From Flavobacteriaceae bacterium UBA2765 (GTDB lineage: Bacteria > Bacteroidota > Bacteroidia > Flavobacteriales > Flavobacteriaceae), in the NCBI GenBank assembly GCA_002352665.1, contig DEIV01000057.1, positions 1 through 36,715 of the forward strand: a stretch of DNA of 36,715 nt. Reading direction: 5' to 3'. Positions 22,691 through 31,300 of the stretch are shown one piece after another. Under the pieces are notes generated by a model. The model was not told where the DNA came from, ran no database searches, and saw nothing but the letters and a program-made list of their open reading frames with translations. How positions within the stretch are numbered: the stretch's first letter is position 1; every line of letters begins with the position of its first letter. Made by a program: the position numbers and the translations under genes.

Positions 22691-25081
22691 ATGGCAAACG
22701 AAATTTGTTATCATTGCGGTACTGATTGTGGCTCAAAACCAGTGGTTTATGATGATAAACCTTTTTGTTGTAACGGTTGTAAAACAGTTTATCAAATTTT
22801 AAATGAAAATGAATTATCATGTTATTACGATTTTGAAGAGGCTCCAGGTAAAATTCCTGAAGAAATTAAAGGTAAATACAACTATTTAGATAATGAGCAG
22901 ATTGTAGAAAAATTATATGATTTTAGAGATGGACAGACCAGTGTAATAACTTTTTATATACCACATATTCATTGTAGTTCTTGTATTTGGGTATTAGAAA
23001 ATTTGAATAAATTACATAAAGCAATTAGTAATTCTCAAGTTAATTTTCCAAAAAAAGAAGTTAGAATTACCTTTAATAATATTAAAATTTCTTTAAAGCA
23101 AGTAGTAGAATTGTTAAGTTCTATTGGGTATGAACCTTTTATAAGTTTAGAAGATACAACAGTTTCTAAGCGTAAGGTTGACCGTTCATTAATATATAAA
23201 TTAGGTGTTGCAGGTTTTGCTTTTGGTAATATCATGTTATTATCATTTCCTGAGTATTTTCAATCCAATGAGTATTGGTTAGATAAGTACAAACCATTAT
23301 TTAGAATTATTATTTTTGTAATGGCTTTACCCGTAGTGTTTTATGCAGCCAATGAGTATTTTATTTCTGCTTATAAAGGACTTAAACATAAGATTTTAAA
23401 TATTGATGTACCAATAGTATTAGGAATAGTCGTTTTATTTTTAAGAAGTACTTACGAAATATTTTTTAATATTGGGCAAGGTTATTTGGATAGCCTTTCA
23501 GGTTTTGTTTTCTTTTTACTACTAGGTAAAATATTTCAACAACAGACCTATAGCTTCTTGTCTTTTGAACGCGATTATAAGTCGTATTTCCCGGTGGCCG
23601 TGACAAAAATAAATAAAGATAGATCTGAAAGCAATATTGCAGTCTATGATGTCAAAGAGGGCGATAGATTGTTAATTAGAAACAATGAACTGATACCTAC
23701 AGATGGTATATTAATTTCAGGTAATGCCCAAATAGATTATAGTTTTGTAACGGGAGAATCTCTACCTGTAGCAAAAAAATCAGGCGATAAACTGTTCGCA
23801 GGAGGTAAGCAAATGACTGGAGCGATTGAAATGGATGTTTTGCAAACGGTTTCACAAAGCTATTTAACGCAATTATGGAGTAATGATGTGTTCTCTGATC
23901 ACAAGGTTAGTACTATAAAGAATCTAACAGATTCCATTAGTAAACGTTTTACCATTATTGTTTTGATAATAGCCTTTTTAGCGGGTGCCTATTGGTATTT
24001 TAAAGATGTAACTATGGTAGCAAATGTGGTCACAGCGGTTTTAATTGTGGCCTGTCCATGTGCTTTGGCCCTGTCTGCACCTTTTGCCTTAGGTAATATG
24101 CTTCGTATTTTTGGTAAACAAAAGCTATATCTTAAGAATACAGCAGTTATTGAAAATTTATCTAAAATTGATACGATAATTTTTGATAAAACAGGAACAA
24201 TTACTACTAATAGAACGAAAATTTCTTTTGATGGTATTCCACTTTCTCAAGATGAAAAGCAAGCCGTAAAAAGTGTATTGAGATCGTCTAACCATCCTCT
24301 GAGTAGGATGCTGTATAATGAGTTTGAAGGTGATGAACAATTAGAAGTTGACGCATTTAACGAAGTGGTTGGAAAAGGATTAGAAGGTACAGTTAATCAT
24401 TATCATATTAAATTAGGATCAGCCGATTTTGTACATGTTAAGGAAGATCAAAGTGTGCAAACTCAATCGTTTATAAGTATTAATAACAATATAAAGGGGA
24501 AATTTATTTTTGAAAATTCTTATAGAGATGGAATTGAAGATATTTTTAATGAATTGAAAGATAATTATCGCTTGGGAATTTTATCAGGTGATAATGAAGG
24601 AGAAAAAGAGATGCTCAAGGCCTTACTGCCTAGGGATACTGATTTAATTTTTAATCAAAAACCATCAGACAAATTAGATTATATTAAAAATAAACAAGGG
24701 TCAGGTGGCAATGTTTTAATGGTAGGAGATGGTCTAAATGATGCGGGAGCATTGGCACAAAGCAATGTAGGAATTGTGGTCTCAGAAAATATTAACGTGT
24801 TTTCACCGGCATCTGATGGTATTATAGATGCTACAAAATTTAATGTATTACCTCACTTTATAAAATTGTCTAGAAAAACGTTAAAAGTGATAAAATTGAG
24901 TTTTGTATTATCTTTTATTTATAATTTTATAGGCATGTTATTTGCTATTACAGGTAATTTATCGCCTATTGTAGCGGCAATACTAATGCCTTTAAGTTCT
25001 ATATCTGTAGTTATTTTTGTAACAATTGCTACCAATTATGTCGCGAAAAGTACTAAATTTACCTCGGTTAACAAAACATGA
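22691..25081 (+). CDS. ccoI: Copper-transporting P1B ATPase of the cbb3 cluster (FixI/CcoI)
   Basis: P-type ATPase thought to supply copper for assembly of cbb3 oxidase. The 796-residue protein has a Cys-rich N-terminal domain (CYHCGTDCG, then FCCNGCKTVYQ), an HMA-like domain with HCSSC (about residues 97-101), paired hydrophobic segments, the phosphatase loop with TGES, the ion-binding CPC motif (Cys455, Cys457), phosphorylation motif DKTGT (Asp499), an HP pair (NHPL) and GDGLNDAGAL. The N-terminal double metal-binding layout is typical of the FixI/CcoI branch. The stop codon lies inside the palindrome that precedes ccoS. Confidence 0.95.
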   Translation: MANEICYHCGTDCGSKPVVYDDKPFCCNGCKTVYQILNENELSCYYDFEEAPGKIPEEIKGKYNYLDNEQIVEKLYDFRDGQTSVITFYIPHIHCSSCIWVLENLNKLHKAISNSQVNFPKKEVRITFNNIKISLKQVVELLSSIGYEPFISLEDTTVSKRKVDRSLIYKLGVAGFAFGNIMLLSFPEYFQSNEYWLDKYKPLFRIIIFVMALPVVFYAANEYFISAYKGLKHKILNIDVPIVLGIVVLFLRSTYEIFFNIGQGYLDSLSGFVFFLLLGKIFQQQTYSFLSFERDYKSYFPVAVTKINKDRSESNIAVYDVKEGDRLLIRNNELIPTDGILISGNAQIDYSFVTGESLPVAKKSGDKLFAGGKQMTGAIEMDVLQTVSQSYLTQLWSNDVFSDHKVSTIKNLTDSISKRFTIIVLIIAFLAGAYWYFKDVTMVANVVTAVLIVACPCALALSAPFALGNMLRIFGKQKLYLKNTAVIENLSKIDTIIFDKTGTITTNRTKISFDGIPLSQDEKQAVKSVLRSSNHPLSRMLYNEFEGDEQLEVDAFNEVVGKGLEGTVNHYHIKLGSADFVHVKEDQSVQTQSFISINNNIKGKFIFENSYRDGIEDIFNELKDNYRLGILSGDNEGEKEMLKALLPRDTDLIFNQKPSDKLDYIKNKQGSGGNVLMVGDGLNDAGALAQSNVGIVVSENINVFSPASDGIIDATKFNVLPHFIKLSRKTLKVIKLSFVLSFIYNFIGMLFAITGNLSPIVAAILMPLSSISVVIFVTIATNYVAKSTKFTSVNKT

Positions 25082-25097
25082 TAATTATCATGTTTTG
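25072..25097 (+). promoter_or_regulatory. 26-bp perfect palindrome, Crp/Fnr-type operator before ccoS-ccoNOQP
   Basis: The half CAAAACATGATAA is followed by its exact reverse complement; the core is TGATAATTATCA (25079-25090). A full-consensus -7 box, TATTTTTG (25115-25122), ends 37.5 bases from the dyad centre, which puts the dyad near -42, the class II activation position. The palindrome overlaps the ccoI stop codon. Confidence 0.6.
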
Positions 25098-25145
25098 AAT
25101 TCTGATTAAATTCATATTTTTGTAAAAATTAATTAAATCTTCTTA

Positions 25146-25346
25146 ATGGACATTATTTTCTTAATGATTTCAGTTAGTATTGTTATAGCAATAATTTTCT
25201 TTGTACTTTTTATAAAGTCTGTTAAATCAGGTCAATACGATGATTTATATACACCATCTGTGAGGATGCTTTTTGAAGATGAATTTATAAATGATGAATC
25301 TAAAATTAAAGAAACAAAATCAATCAATCAAATAACTAACAAATAA
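25146..25346 (+). CDS. ccoS: cbb3 oxidase assembly protein CcoS
   Basis: A 66-residue protein with one N-terminal membrane helix (about residues 3-26) followed by KSGQYDDLYTPSVRMLFED. The SGQYDDL segment is diagnostic of CcoS, which is required for cofactor incorporation into cbb3 oxidase. It lies 65 bases after ccoI and 7 bases before ccoNO, and is probably the first gene of the transcript started at the palindromic operator. Confidence 0.93.
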   Translation: MDIIFLMISVSIVIAIIFFVLFIKSVKSGQYDDLYTPSVRMLFEDEFINDESKIKETKSINQITNK

Positions 25347-25353
25347 TTTAATA

Positions 25354-27504
25354 ATGGAAAAAGAACAATTTTATTACGATAACAAAATTGTAAAAATGTT
25401 CCTCATTGCCACAGTAGTGTGGGGCATTGTGGGCATGACAGTAGGCTTAATGGTGGCCTTTTTATTTAACTTTCCAAATTATATGGAAGGAATACCATGG
25501 CTGAGTTTTGGTCGTTTACGTCCATTACATACCAATGCTGTCATTTTTGCCTTTGTTGGTAATGGATTTTTTGTGGGAATGTATTATTCTATGCAAAGAT
25601 TGCTTAAAGCAAGAATGTTTAGTGATCTTTTGAGTAGGATACATTTTTGGGGTTGGCAATTAATTATTGTAGCTGCCGCTATCACCCTTCCATTGGGGTT
25701 AACCTCTTCAAAGGAGTATGCTGAATTAGAATGGCCAATTGATATCGCTATTACTTTAATTTGGGTAGTAATGGGTATCAACATGATTGGAACCTTAATA
25801 AAAAGACGTCAACGACATATTTATGTTGCTATATGGTTTTACATATCTACTTTTGTGACTATTGCTGTATTACATATTTTTAATAATTTAGAATTACCTG
25901 TTTCTGCATTTAAAAGTTATTCGGTTTACGCCGGTGTACAAGATGCAATGGTACAATGGTGGTACGGACATAATGCCGTGGCTTTCTTTTTAACCACACC
26001 TATATTAGGTTTAATGTATTATTTTGTGCCTAAAGCTGCAAATAGACCAGTTTATTCTTATAGATTGTCTATAATTCACTTTTGGTCATTAATTTTTATC
26101 TACATCTGGGCAGGTCCACATCATTTATTGTATACTGCACTACCAGAATGGGCTCAAAATTTGGGTACTGTTTTTTCAGTAATGTTAATTTTCCCTTCTT
26201 GGGGAGGTATGATTAATGGTTTGCTTACCTTGAGAGGTGCTTGGGATAAAGTTAGAGAAGATCCAATTCTAAAATTCTTTGTGGTAGCGATTACAGGTTA
26301 TGGTATGAGTACTTTTGAAGGCCCTATGTTATCCTTTAAAAACTTGAATGCTATTGGACATTATACGGATTGGATTGTAGCACATGTTCATATCGGAACT
26401 TTGGCTTGGAATGGTTTTATTATTTCAGGTATGTTATATTGGTTGGCTAGTAAAATATGGAAAACCAAATTATATTCAACAAAATTAGCAAATACACATT
26501 TTTGGATAGGCACTTTAGGAATATTGTTTTATGCTATTCCTTTATATGTAGCTGGGTTTACTCAGGCTTCTATGTGGAAACAGTTTAATCCTGATGGCAC
26601 ATTAGTATATGGTAACTTTTTAGAAACAGTTACTCAAGTTTTACCAATGTATGCCATGCGTTCATTTGGAGGTACTTTATATTTAACTGGTTTTATCTTA
26701 TTGGCCTATAATATTTATAAAACTGCAAAAGCTGGATCAAAAGTTGAAGACGAATTGGTAGAAGCTGCACCACTAAAACAAATTACTGCAAGAAGAATTG
26801 CAGGTGAAGGTTGGCATTCATGGTTAGAACGAAGAACAGTTTTATTTACAATATTTGCAACCCTTGCTATATTGGTTGGAGGTGCAGTTGAAATTGTTCC
26901 ACTCATAGTTGTACCTTCTAACATTCCGAAAATTACAAGTGTTAAACCATACACGCCATTAGAATTGGAAGGTAGAGATATTTATATACGCGAAGGTTGT
27001 AATAACTGTCACTCCCAAATGATTAGGCCTTTCCGTTCAGAAGTGGAACGGTATGGAGAATATTCTAAGGCGGGTGAGTTTATTTATGATCGTCCTTTCT
27101 TATGGGGTTCTCGTAGAACAGGTCCTGATGTACATAGAATAGGTGGAAAGTATAATGATAACTGGCATTTTAACCATATGTTTGATCCAAGATTAACTTC
27201 ACCGGGTTCAATTATGCCTAGATATCCTTGGCTACTGACAGATGATTTAGATGTTTCTACTACTGAGGCAAAAATGAAAGGATTGGTAAGTTTAGGTACA
27301 CCATATACTCAATCTGAAATAGATAAAGCATTATTTTTATTGCGTAATCAAGCAGAAGGAATTGAGAAAAATTTAAGGCAAGACCCCGAGTTTGTTAAGA
27401 ACTATGGCGATGCGAATATGCAGGATAAAGAAATTGTAGCTTTAATTGCTTATTTACAAAGATTAGGTACAGATATTAAAAAAGGTGAAACCGCTCAAAA
27501 TTAA
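25354..27504 (+). CDS. ccoNO: cbb3 cytochrome oxidase fused catalytic and haem c subunit (CcoN-CcoO)
   Basis: High-affinity terminal oxidase core, 716 residues. Residues 1 to about 490 are CcoN with a dozen or so hydrophobic segments and conserved histidines (RPLHTNAVIF, WWYGHNAVAFF, GPHHLLYT, VAHVHIGTLAWNG) for haems and CuB. Residues from about 500 form a CcoO-like part: a membrane helix, then GCNNCHSQMIRPF (haem c ligands Cys549, Cys552, His553) and a later MPRYPWL methionine region. The fusion is common in Bacteroidota. It reduces O2 to water and pumps protons, suiting microaerobic H2 oxidation. Confidence 0.96.
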   Translation: MEKEQFYYDNKIVKMFLIATVVWGIVGMTVGLMVAFLFNFPNYMEGIPWLSFGRLRPLHTNAVIFAFVGNGFFVGMYYSMQRLLKARMFSDLLSRIHFWGWQLIIVAAAITLPLGLTSSKEYAELEWPIDIAITLIWVVMGINMIGTLIKRRQRHIYVAIWFYISTFVTIAVLHIFNNLELPVSAFKSYSVYAGVQDAMVQWWYGHNAVAFFLTTPILGLMYYFVPKAANRPVYSYRLSIIHFWSLIFIYIWAGPHHLLYTALPEWAQNLGTVFSVMLIFPSWGGMINGLLTLRGAWDKVREDPILKFFVVAITGYGMSTFEGPMLSFKNLNAIGHYTDWIVAHVHIGTLAWNGFIISGMLYWLASKIWKTKLYSTKLANTHFWIGTLGILFYAIPLYVAGFTQASMWKQFNPDGTLVYGNFLETVTQVLPMYAMRSFGGTLYLTGFILLAYNIYKTAKAGSKVEDELVEAAPLKQITARRIAGEGWHSWLERRTVLFTIFATLAILVGGAVEIVPLIVVPSNIPKITSVKPYTPLELEGRDIYIREGCNNCHSQMIRPFRSEVERYGEYSKAGEFIYDRPFLWGSRRTGPDVHRIGGKYNDNWHFNHMFDPRLTSPGSIMPRYPWLLTDDLDVSTTEAKMKGLVSLGTPYTQSEIDKALFLLRNQAEGIEKNLRQDPEFVKNYGDANMQDKEIVALIAYLQRLGTDIKKGETAQN

Positions 27505-27509
27505 AAATT

Positions 27510-27701
27510 ATGATAAGATTCGTAAAACATTATTTTGAAGGTATAGCAAATGTAGAAATATATCCTATTATATCGTTATTATTGTTTTTTCTAGTATTTG
27601 TAACAATGTTGATACATGTACTAAAAATACCTAAAAAGAATATTGAAGAAATTAGTAACCTGCCTCTAGAAGGGGATGAAAACAACAACAACTATGAGTA
27701 A
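27510..27701 (+). CDS. ccoQ: Small cbb3 oxidase subunit (CcoQ-like)
   Basis: A 63-residue protein with a single central membrane helix (about residues 19-41) and an acidic, Asn-rich tail. Its place between ccoNO (5 bases) and ccoP (overlap) and its size identify it as CcoQ, a subunit that stabilises the complex. Sequence similarity in this family is low, so position carries much of the argument. Confidence 0.82.
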   Translation: MIRFVKHYFEGIANVEIYPIISLLLFFLVFVTMLIHVLKIPKKNIEEISNLPLEGDENNNNYE

Positions 27702-28338
27702 TAATAACTTATCATTTTGGCAAAGAATAATTAAATCCCTAACAAAAGCAAATGAATTAGGGCAAGAAGAAGATATTATGACCGACCATGATTATGATGG
27801 TATTAAAGAGTTAGATAATGTTTTGCCACCATGGTGGCTATATGGCTTTTATATTACTATTATAATTAGTATTTTTTATTATACTCAAGTATTTTGGAAT
27901 TCTGAAAAATATAGTCAATCTGAAGAATATGCAACCGCTGTTGCAAATGGAAAGGCTGAAGTAGAACAATATAAAAAAGACCATCCTGAGTTATATGACG
28001 ATGCTAATTTAGTGGCTTTAACTGATGCCGCTGATATTCAAAAAGGGAAAGAATTATTTGCTTCTAAAACTTGTACAGCTTGTCATTTAGCTGATGGTGG
28101 TGGTAGTATTGGCCCTAACCTTACTGATGAAAATTGGATATTAGGCGGTGGATTTAAGAATATATTTAATACCATTGCTAAAGGTGGTAGGCCAGGTAAA
28201 GGTATGATTGCCTGGGAAAGCACCATTAGTCAAAAAGAAAGACAACAATTGACTAGTTATATTTTAACTTTACAAGGTACAACACCTGCAAATCCAAAAG
28301 CCCCTGAAGGAGATGTTTGGAAAGATGGTGATAATTAA
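27694..28338 (+). CDS. ccoP: cbb3 oxidase monohaem cytochrome c subunit CcoP
   Basis: Electron-entry subunit, 214 residues from the ATG at 27694 (an ATG at 27676 would add six residues, MKTTTT, and a longer overlap with ccoQ). It has the CcoP N-terminal segment YDGIKELDNVLPPWWLYGFY with a membrane helix, then a single cytochrome c site CTACH (Cys127, Cys130, His131) with a later GKGMIAWE methionine. Proteobacterial CcoP has two haems; one haem is usual for Bacteroidota. The start overlaps the end of ccoQ by 8 bases. It ends the ccoS-NO-Q-P run before a strong hairpin. Confidence 0.94.
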   Translation: MSNNNLSFWQRIIKSLTKANELGQEEDIMTDHDYDGIKELDNVLPPWWLYGFYITIIISIFYYTQVFWNSEKYSQSEEYATAVANGKAEVEQYKKDHPELYDDANLVALTDAADIQKGKELFASKTCTACHLADGGGSIGPNLTDENWILGGGFKNIFNTIAKGGRPGKGMIAWESTISQKERQQLTSYILTLQGTTPANPKAPEGDVWKDGDN

Positions 28339-28378
28339 TCACAGATAAAATAAACACTAAGCATAGCTCTATTTTATT

Positions 28379-28425
28379 GAACTCGTCTTGATTTTTTAAG
28401 TAATTTAAAAAGTCAAGACGAGTTC
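28379..28425. terminator. Hairpin between ccoP and ccoG
   Basis: Exact 13-base arms GAACTCGTCTTGA (28379-28391) and TCAAGACGAGTTC (28413-28425) continue inward as an A/T stem, giving a stem of about 20 bp. It lies 41 bases after the ccoP stop. A consensus -7 box, TAACTTTG (28472-28479), follows before ccoG, so the hairpin probably separates ccoSNOQP from a second transcript. No T run follows on the plus strand. Confidence 0.5.
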
Positions 28426-28471
28426 CTCATTAAATGTGATAAAAGTTTCAATCAAGACTAATTATTCAAAG

Positions 28472-28479
28472 TAACTTTG
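28472..28479 (+). promoter_or_regulatory. Candidate -7 box for ccoG
   Basis: TAACTTTG matches the Bacteroidota TAnnTTTG consensus and lies 31 bases before the chosen ccoG start. An imperfect -33 element, TTTC (28446-28449), lies 22 bases upstream. No Crp/Fnr-type dyad was found here. Confidence 0.35.
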
Positions 28480-28510
28480 CAAAATTATTAAAATTTAAAA
28501 GCTATTGTTA

Positions 28511-29926
28511 ATGGCAGATCAGATTCAAGAAAATTTTAGAGATTCTATAGGTACAATAAATGAGGAGGGTGGTCGTAATGTTATTTACCCTAAAAAACCT
28601 ACAGGTAAATTTACCAATTACAGAACTTATGTTAGTTGGTTTTTATTGGCCGCGTTGGTTATTTCTCCTTTTATAAAAATTAATGGTAATCAGTTTTTAT
28701 TATTTAATGTACTAGAAGGTAAGTATAATATATTCGGTCAACCTTTTTGGCCTCAAGATTTTCACTTGTTGGTATTGTCAATGCTAATAGGCATTGTATT
28801 TATTATACTTTTTACAGTAATTTTTGGAAGGATATTTTGTGGATGGATGTGCCCGCAAACTATTTTTATGGAAATGGTTTTCAGAAAAATTGAATTTTGG
28901 ATTGAAGGTGATAGACCCAAACAAATAAGACTTGATAAGCAACCTTGGAATGCAGAAAAAATTCGTAAAAAAGGAACAAAATGGTTTATTTTCTTTTTAA
29001 TTTCATTTTTTATAGCGAACGTATTTTTAGCCTATTTTATTGGTAGCGATGAATTGTTACAGTACATTACCGATAACCCATTAAACCACATAGGTACATT
29101 AATTAAGTTATTGGTATTTACCATGGTTTTCTTTTTTGTTTTTGCATGGTTTAGAGAGCAAGTATGTATTATAGTTTGCCCTTATGGAAGATTGCAAGGT
29201 GTGTTGTTGGATAGAAAATCAATTGTAGTTGCCTACGACTATAAAAGAGGAGAAGATGAAAATGGACGTAAAAAATTCCGTAAAGGAGAAGATAGAAAAG
29301 ACTTAGGTCATGGTGATTGTATTGATTGTAATCAGTGTGTGGTGGTTTGTCCAACAGGAATAGATATTAGAAATGGTACGCAATTAGAGTGTGTAAATTG
29401 TACTGCCTGTATTGATGCTTGTGATGAGGTTATGGTAAAAACCGGTTATGACCCAGGTTTAATACGGTATGCTTCTGAAGATAATATTACCAAAGGTGAA
29501 AAATTTGTCTTTAATACAAGAATTAAAGCATATTCTGCAGTTTTAACTATTTTAGTAGGCGTATTAGTTACCTTATTGTTTTTAAGATCCGATATAGAGG
29601 CAACAATTTTAAGATTGCCTGGACAAATGTTTACAACAACAGAAACATCTGTGAAAAATATTTATAACTTTAAGCTGATTAATAAAACCGTAAAAGATTT
29701 AGAAAAAGTTAATATAAAGCTAATTTCTCATGAAGGTGAAGTTACAATTGTTGGTGGAGAGAGTCATGTTTCTAAGGGTAGTTTAACGGATGGTATGATG
29801 TTTATAGAAATTGATAAAAAAGATTTGAAGAAATCTAAAGAAAAATTAAAAATAGGTATTTATGCTGACGGAAAATTAATTGAAACCACAACCACGAATT
29901 TTCCGGGACCTATGATAATTAAATAA
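28511..29926 (+). CDS. ccoG: cbb3 oxidase accessory protein CcoG (polyferredoxin-like copper reductase)
   Basis: Membrane iron-sulfur protein; characterised homologues reduce Cu2+ to Cu+ for oxidase assembly. From the ATG at 28511 it has 471 residues (a TTG at 28505 would add two). Visible are several membrane helices, the FCGWMCPQTIF motif, the VCPYGRLQG motif, two ferredoxin-type clusters (CIDCNQCVVVCPTGID and CVNCTACIDACDEVM), and a C-terminal periplasmic immunoglobulin-like domain. ccoH follows after 43 bases from its likely start. Confidence 0.95.
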   Translation: MADQIQENFRDSIGTINEEGGRNVIYPKKPTGKFTNYRTYVSWFLLAALVISPFIKINGNQFLLFNVLEGKYNIFGQPFWPQDFHLLVLSMLIGIVFIILFTVIFGRIFCGWMCPQTIFMEMVFRKIEFWIEGDRPKQIRLDKQPWNAEKIRKKGTKWFIFFLISFFIANVFLAYFIGSDELLQYITDNPLNHIGTLIKLLVFTMVFFFVFAWFREQVCIIVCPYGRLQGVLLDRKSIVVAYDYKRGEDENGRKKFRKGEDRKDLGHGDCIDCNQCVVVCPTGIDIRNGTQLECVNCTACIDACDEVMVKTGYDPGLIRYASEDNITKGEKFVFNTRIKAYSAVLTILVGVLVTLLFLRSDIEATILRLPGQMFTTTETSVKNIYNFKLINKTVKDLEKVNIKLISHEGEVTIVGGESHVSKGSLTDGMMFIEIDKKDLKKSKEKLKIGIYADGKLIETTTTNFPGPMIIK

Positions 29927-29969
29927 TGATAAATTATTGATAATATCTCGAATTTTAAAACATGTTAAG

Positions 29970-30422
29970 ATGAAAATAAAAATAAATTGGGGAACGGGTG
30001 TTGTAATTGCAATGGTTTTGTTTATGATCTTTATATTACAATTTGTATATAGAACTTTGGCAAATGATAAATATGAGCATCAATTAGTATCGGAAGATTA
30101 TTATAAGGATGAATTGTATTATCAACAAGAAATTGATAAAATGAACAATGCCAGTAAACTTGAGCAGAATACAACATTAGAACGCACCAAAGAAGGTTTT
30201 TTAATTACTTTTCCTTCAAAAATGGATGTGACTAAAATAATGGGTAACATCTATTTTCAAAGACCATCAAATGATAAATTAGATTTTGAACAAGATATTA
30301 AATTGACTGACAATCGTATCGTAATAAATCATGATAATTTAGTTTCGGGTAAATGGAAAGTAAAAATAGATTGGAAATATAATGATGAGGAATACATGCT
30401 AAAAGAAGATGTTTTTTATTAA
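29970..30422 (+). CDS. ccoH: cbb3 oxidase assembly protein CcoH (FixH-like)
   Basis: Membrane protein needed for cbb3 assembly. The ATG at 29970 gives 150 residues starting MKIKINWGTGVVIAMVLF, the typical FixH beginning. An in-frame upstream start at 29937 would add 11 residues without family character. There is one membrane helix (about 9-28), then YRTLANDKYEHQLVSEDYYKDELYYQQEIDK, quoted here only as its span, and a beta-rich periplasmic domain ending in KEDVFY. It sits between ccoG and the SafE-like gene. Confidence 0.9.
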   Translation: MKIKINWGTGVVIAMVLFMIFILQFVYRTLANDKYEHQLVSEDYYKDELYYQQEIDKMNNASKLEQNTTLERTKEGFLITFPSKMDVTKIMGNIYFQRPSNDKLDFEQDIKLTDNRIVINHDNLVSGKWKVKIDWKYNDEEYMLKEDVFY

Positions 30423-30493
30423 AAAGATAGCTTTAAATATTTGGGTTATCTTATAGACAATTATATCAAAGCCTAACAAAAGAACTAAAGATC

Positions 30494-31198
30494 ATTTTTT
30501 ATACTGCTTTCATATTAGGATTATTAGGTAGTTTTCACTGCATTGGCATGTGTGGACCCATAGCATTTGCATTACCCGTCGATAGAACTAGTAAACCCAA
30601 AATGATATTTCAAACTATTTTATATCATTTAGGGAGATTGTTTAGTTATGCATTAATTGGTTTAATTTTTGGATTGGTAGGTAAAGGTTTATATCTGGCA
30701 GGTTTTCAACAACGTTTGTCAATTTTAGTTGGTGTTTTAATGATCGTTATGGTTTTGATACCTGTACATATCTTTAATAAATATAATTTTTCAAAACCTC
30801 TATATAAATTTATTGGTTATGTTAAATCTCAATTAGGTTATTATTTAAAAAGAAAAACCAATAAGACATTTTTTTACATAGGTTTTTTTAATGGATTTTT
30901 ACCATGTGGATTGGTTTATATGGCCGTGGTAGGTTCTATTGCTGCTTCTAGTTCATTGAATGGTGCCTTATATATGTTTTTATTTGGATTAGGTACTGTA
31001 CCAATGATGAGTGTTGCGGTTTTGGTAGGTAATTTCCTGAAGGGTTCTATTAGAAATAAAATTCAAAAGGCCATACCTGTATTTGTGGTCATTATTGGTT
31101 TATTATTTATACTTAGAGGATTGGGATTAGGTATTGCATATATTTCTCCATCTGATGCAAAACTGCAAATTTCTAACAATGCTGCAGCTTGTGAATAG
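30494..31198 (+). CDS. SafE/DsbD_2-like membrane protein of the cbb3 cluster (unusual start)
   Basis: Polytopic membrane protein with about six helices, frequently found beside cbb3 genes and thought to take part in copper handling. The conserved FILGLLGSFHCIGMCGP segment spans about 30509-30556. The first in-frame ATG (30548) falls inside it and would remove the first helix and the HCxGMCG motif. Between the upstream stop (30434) and 30548 there is no ATG, GTG or TTG in frame, so I propose an ATT codon at 30494 (ATC at 30491 is the alternative). A sequencing error could also explain it. A second motif, NGFLPCGLVYMA, lies in the middle. Confidence is high for the family and low for the start. 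Confidence 0.75.
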   Translation: MFYTAFILGLLGSFHCIGMCGPIAFALPVDRTSKPKMIFQTILYHLGRLFSYALIGLIFGLVGKGLYLAGFQQRLSILVGVLMIVMVLIPVHIFNKYNFSKPLYKFIGYVKSQLGYYLKRKTNKTFFYIGFFNGFLPCGLVYMAVVGSIAASSSLNGALYMFLFGLGTVPMMSVAVLVGNFLKGSIRNKIQKAIPVFVVIIGLLFILRGLGLGIAYISPSDAKLQISNNAAACE

Positions 31199-31264
31199 AC
31201 TTTGAGAAAAAATACAAAAATCAAGAAAAGGGACTAATAATAGCTTTAAAAAATATTGAGTTTT

Positions 31265-31300
31265 GTCATATAGAGCGAAATGTAAAGTAGCGAAGAATCT
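31265..31300. repeat. Degenerate flavobacterial intergenic repeat remnant
   Basis: GTCATATAGAGCG at 31265 and the following GCGAAGAATCT resemble the GTCATTTCGAGCG...GAGAAATCT type elements often seen between genes in this phylum, from memory. It lies between two convergent genes and touches the lipoprotein stop. Only one copy is present, so the assignment is tentative. Confidence 0.25.
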
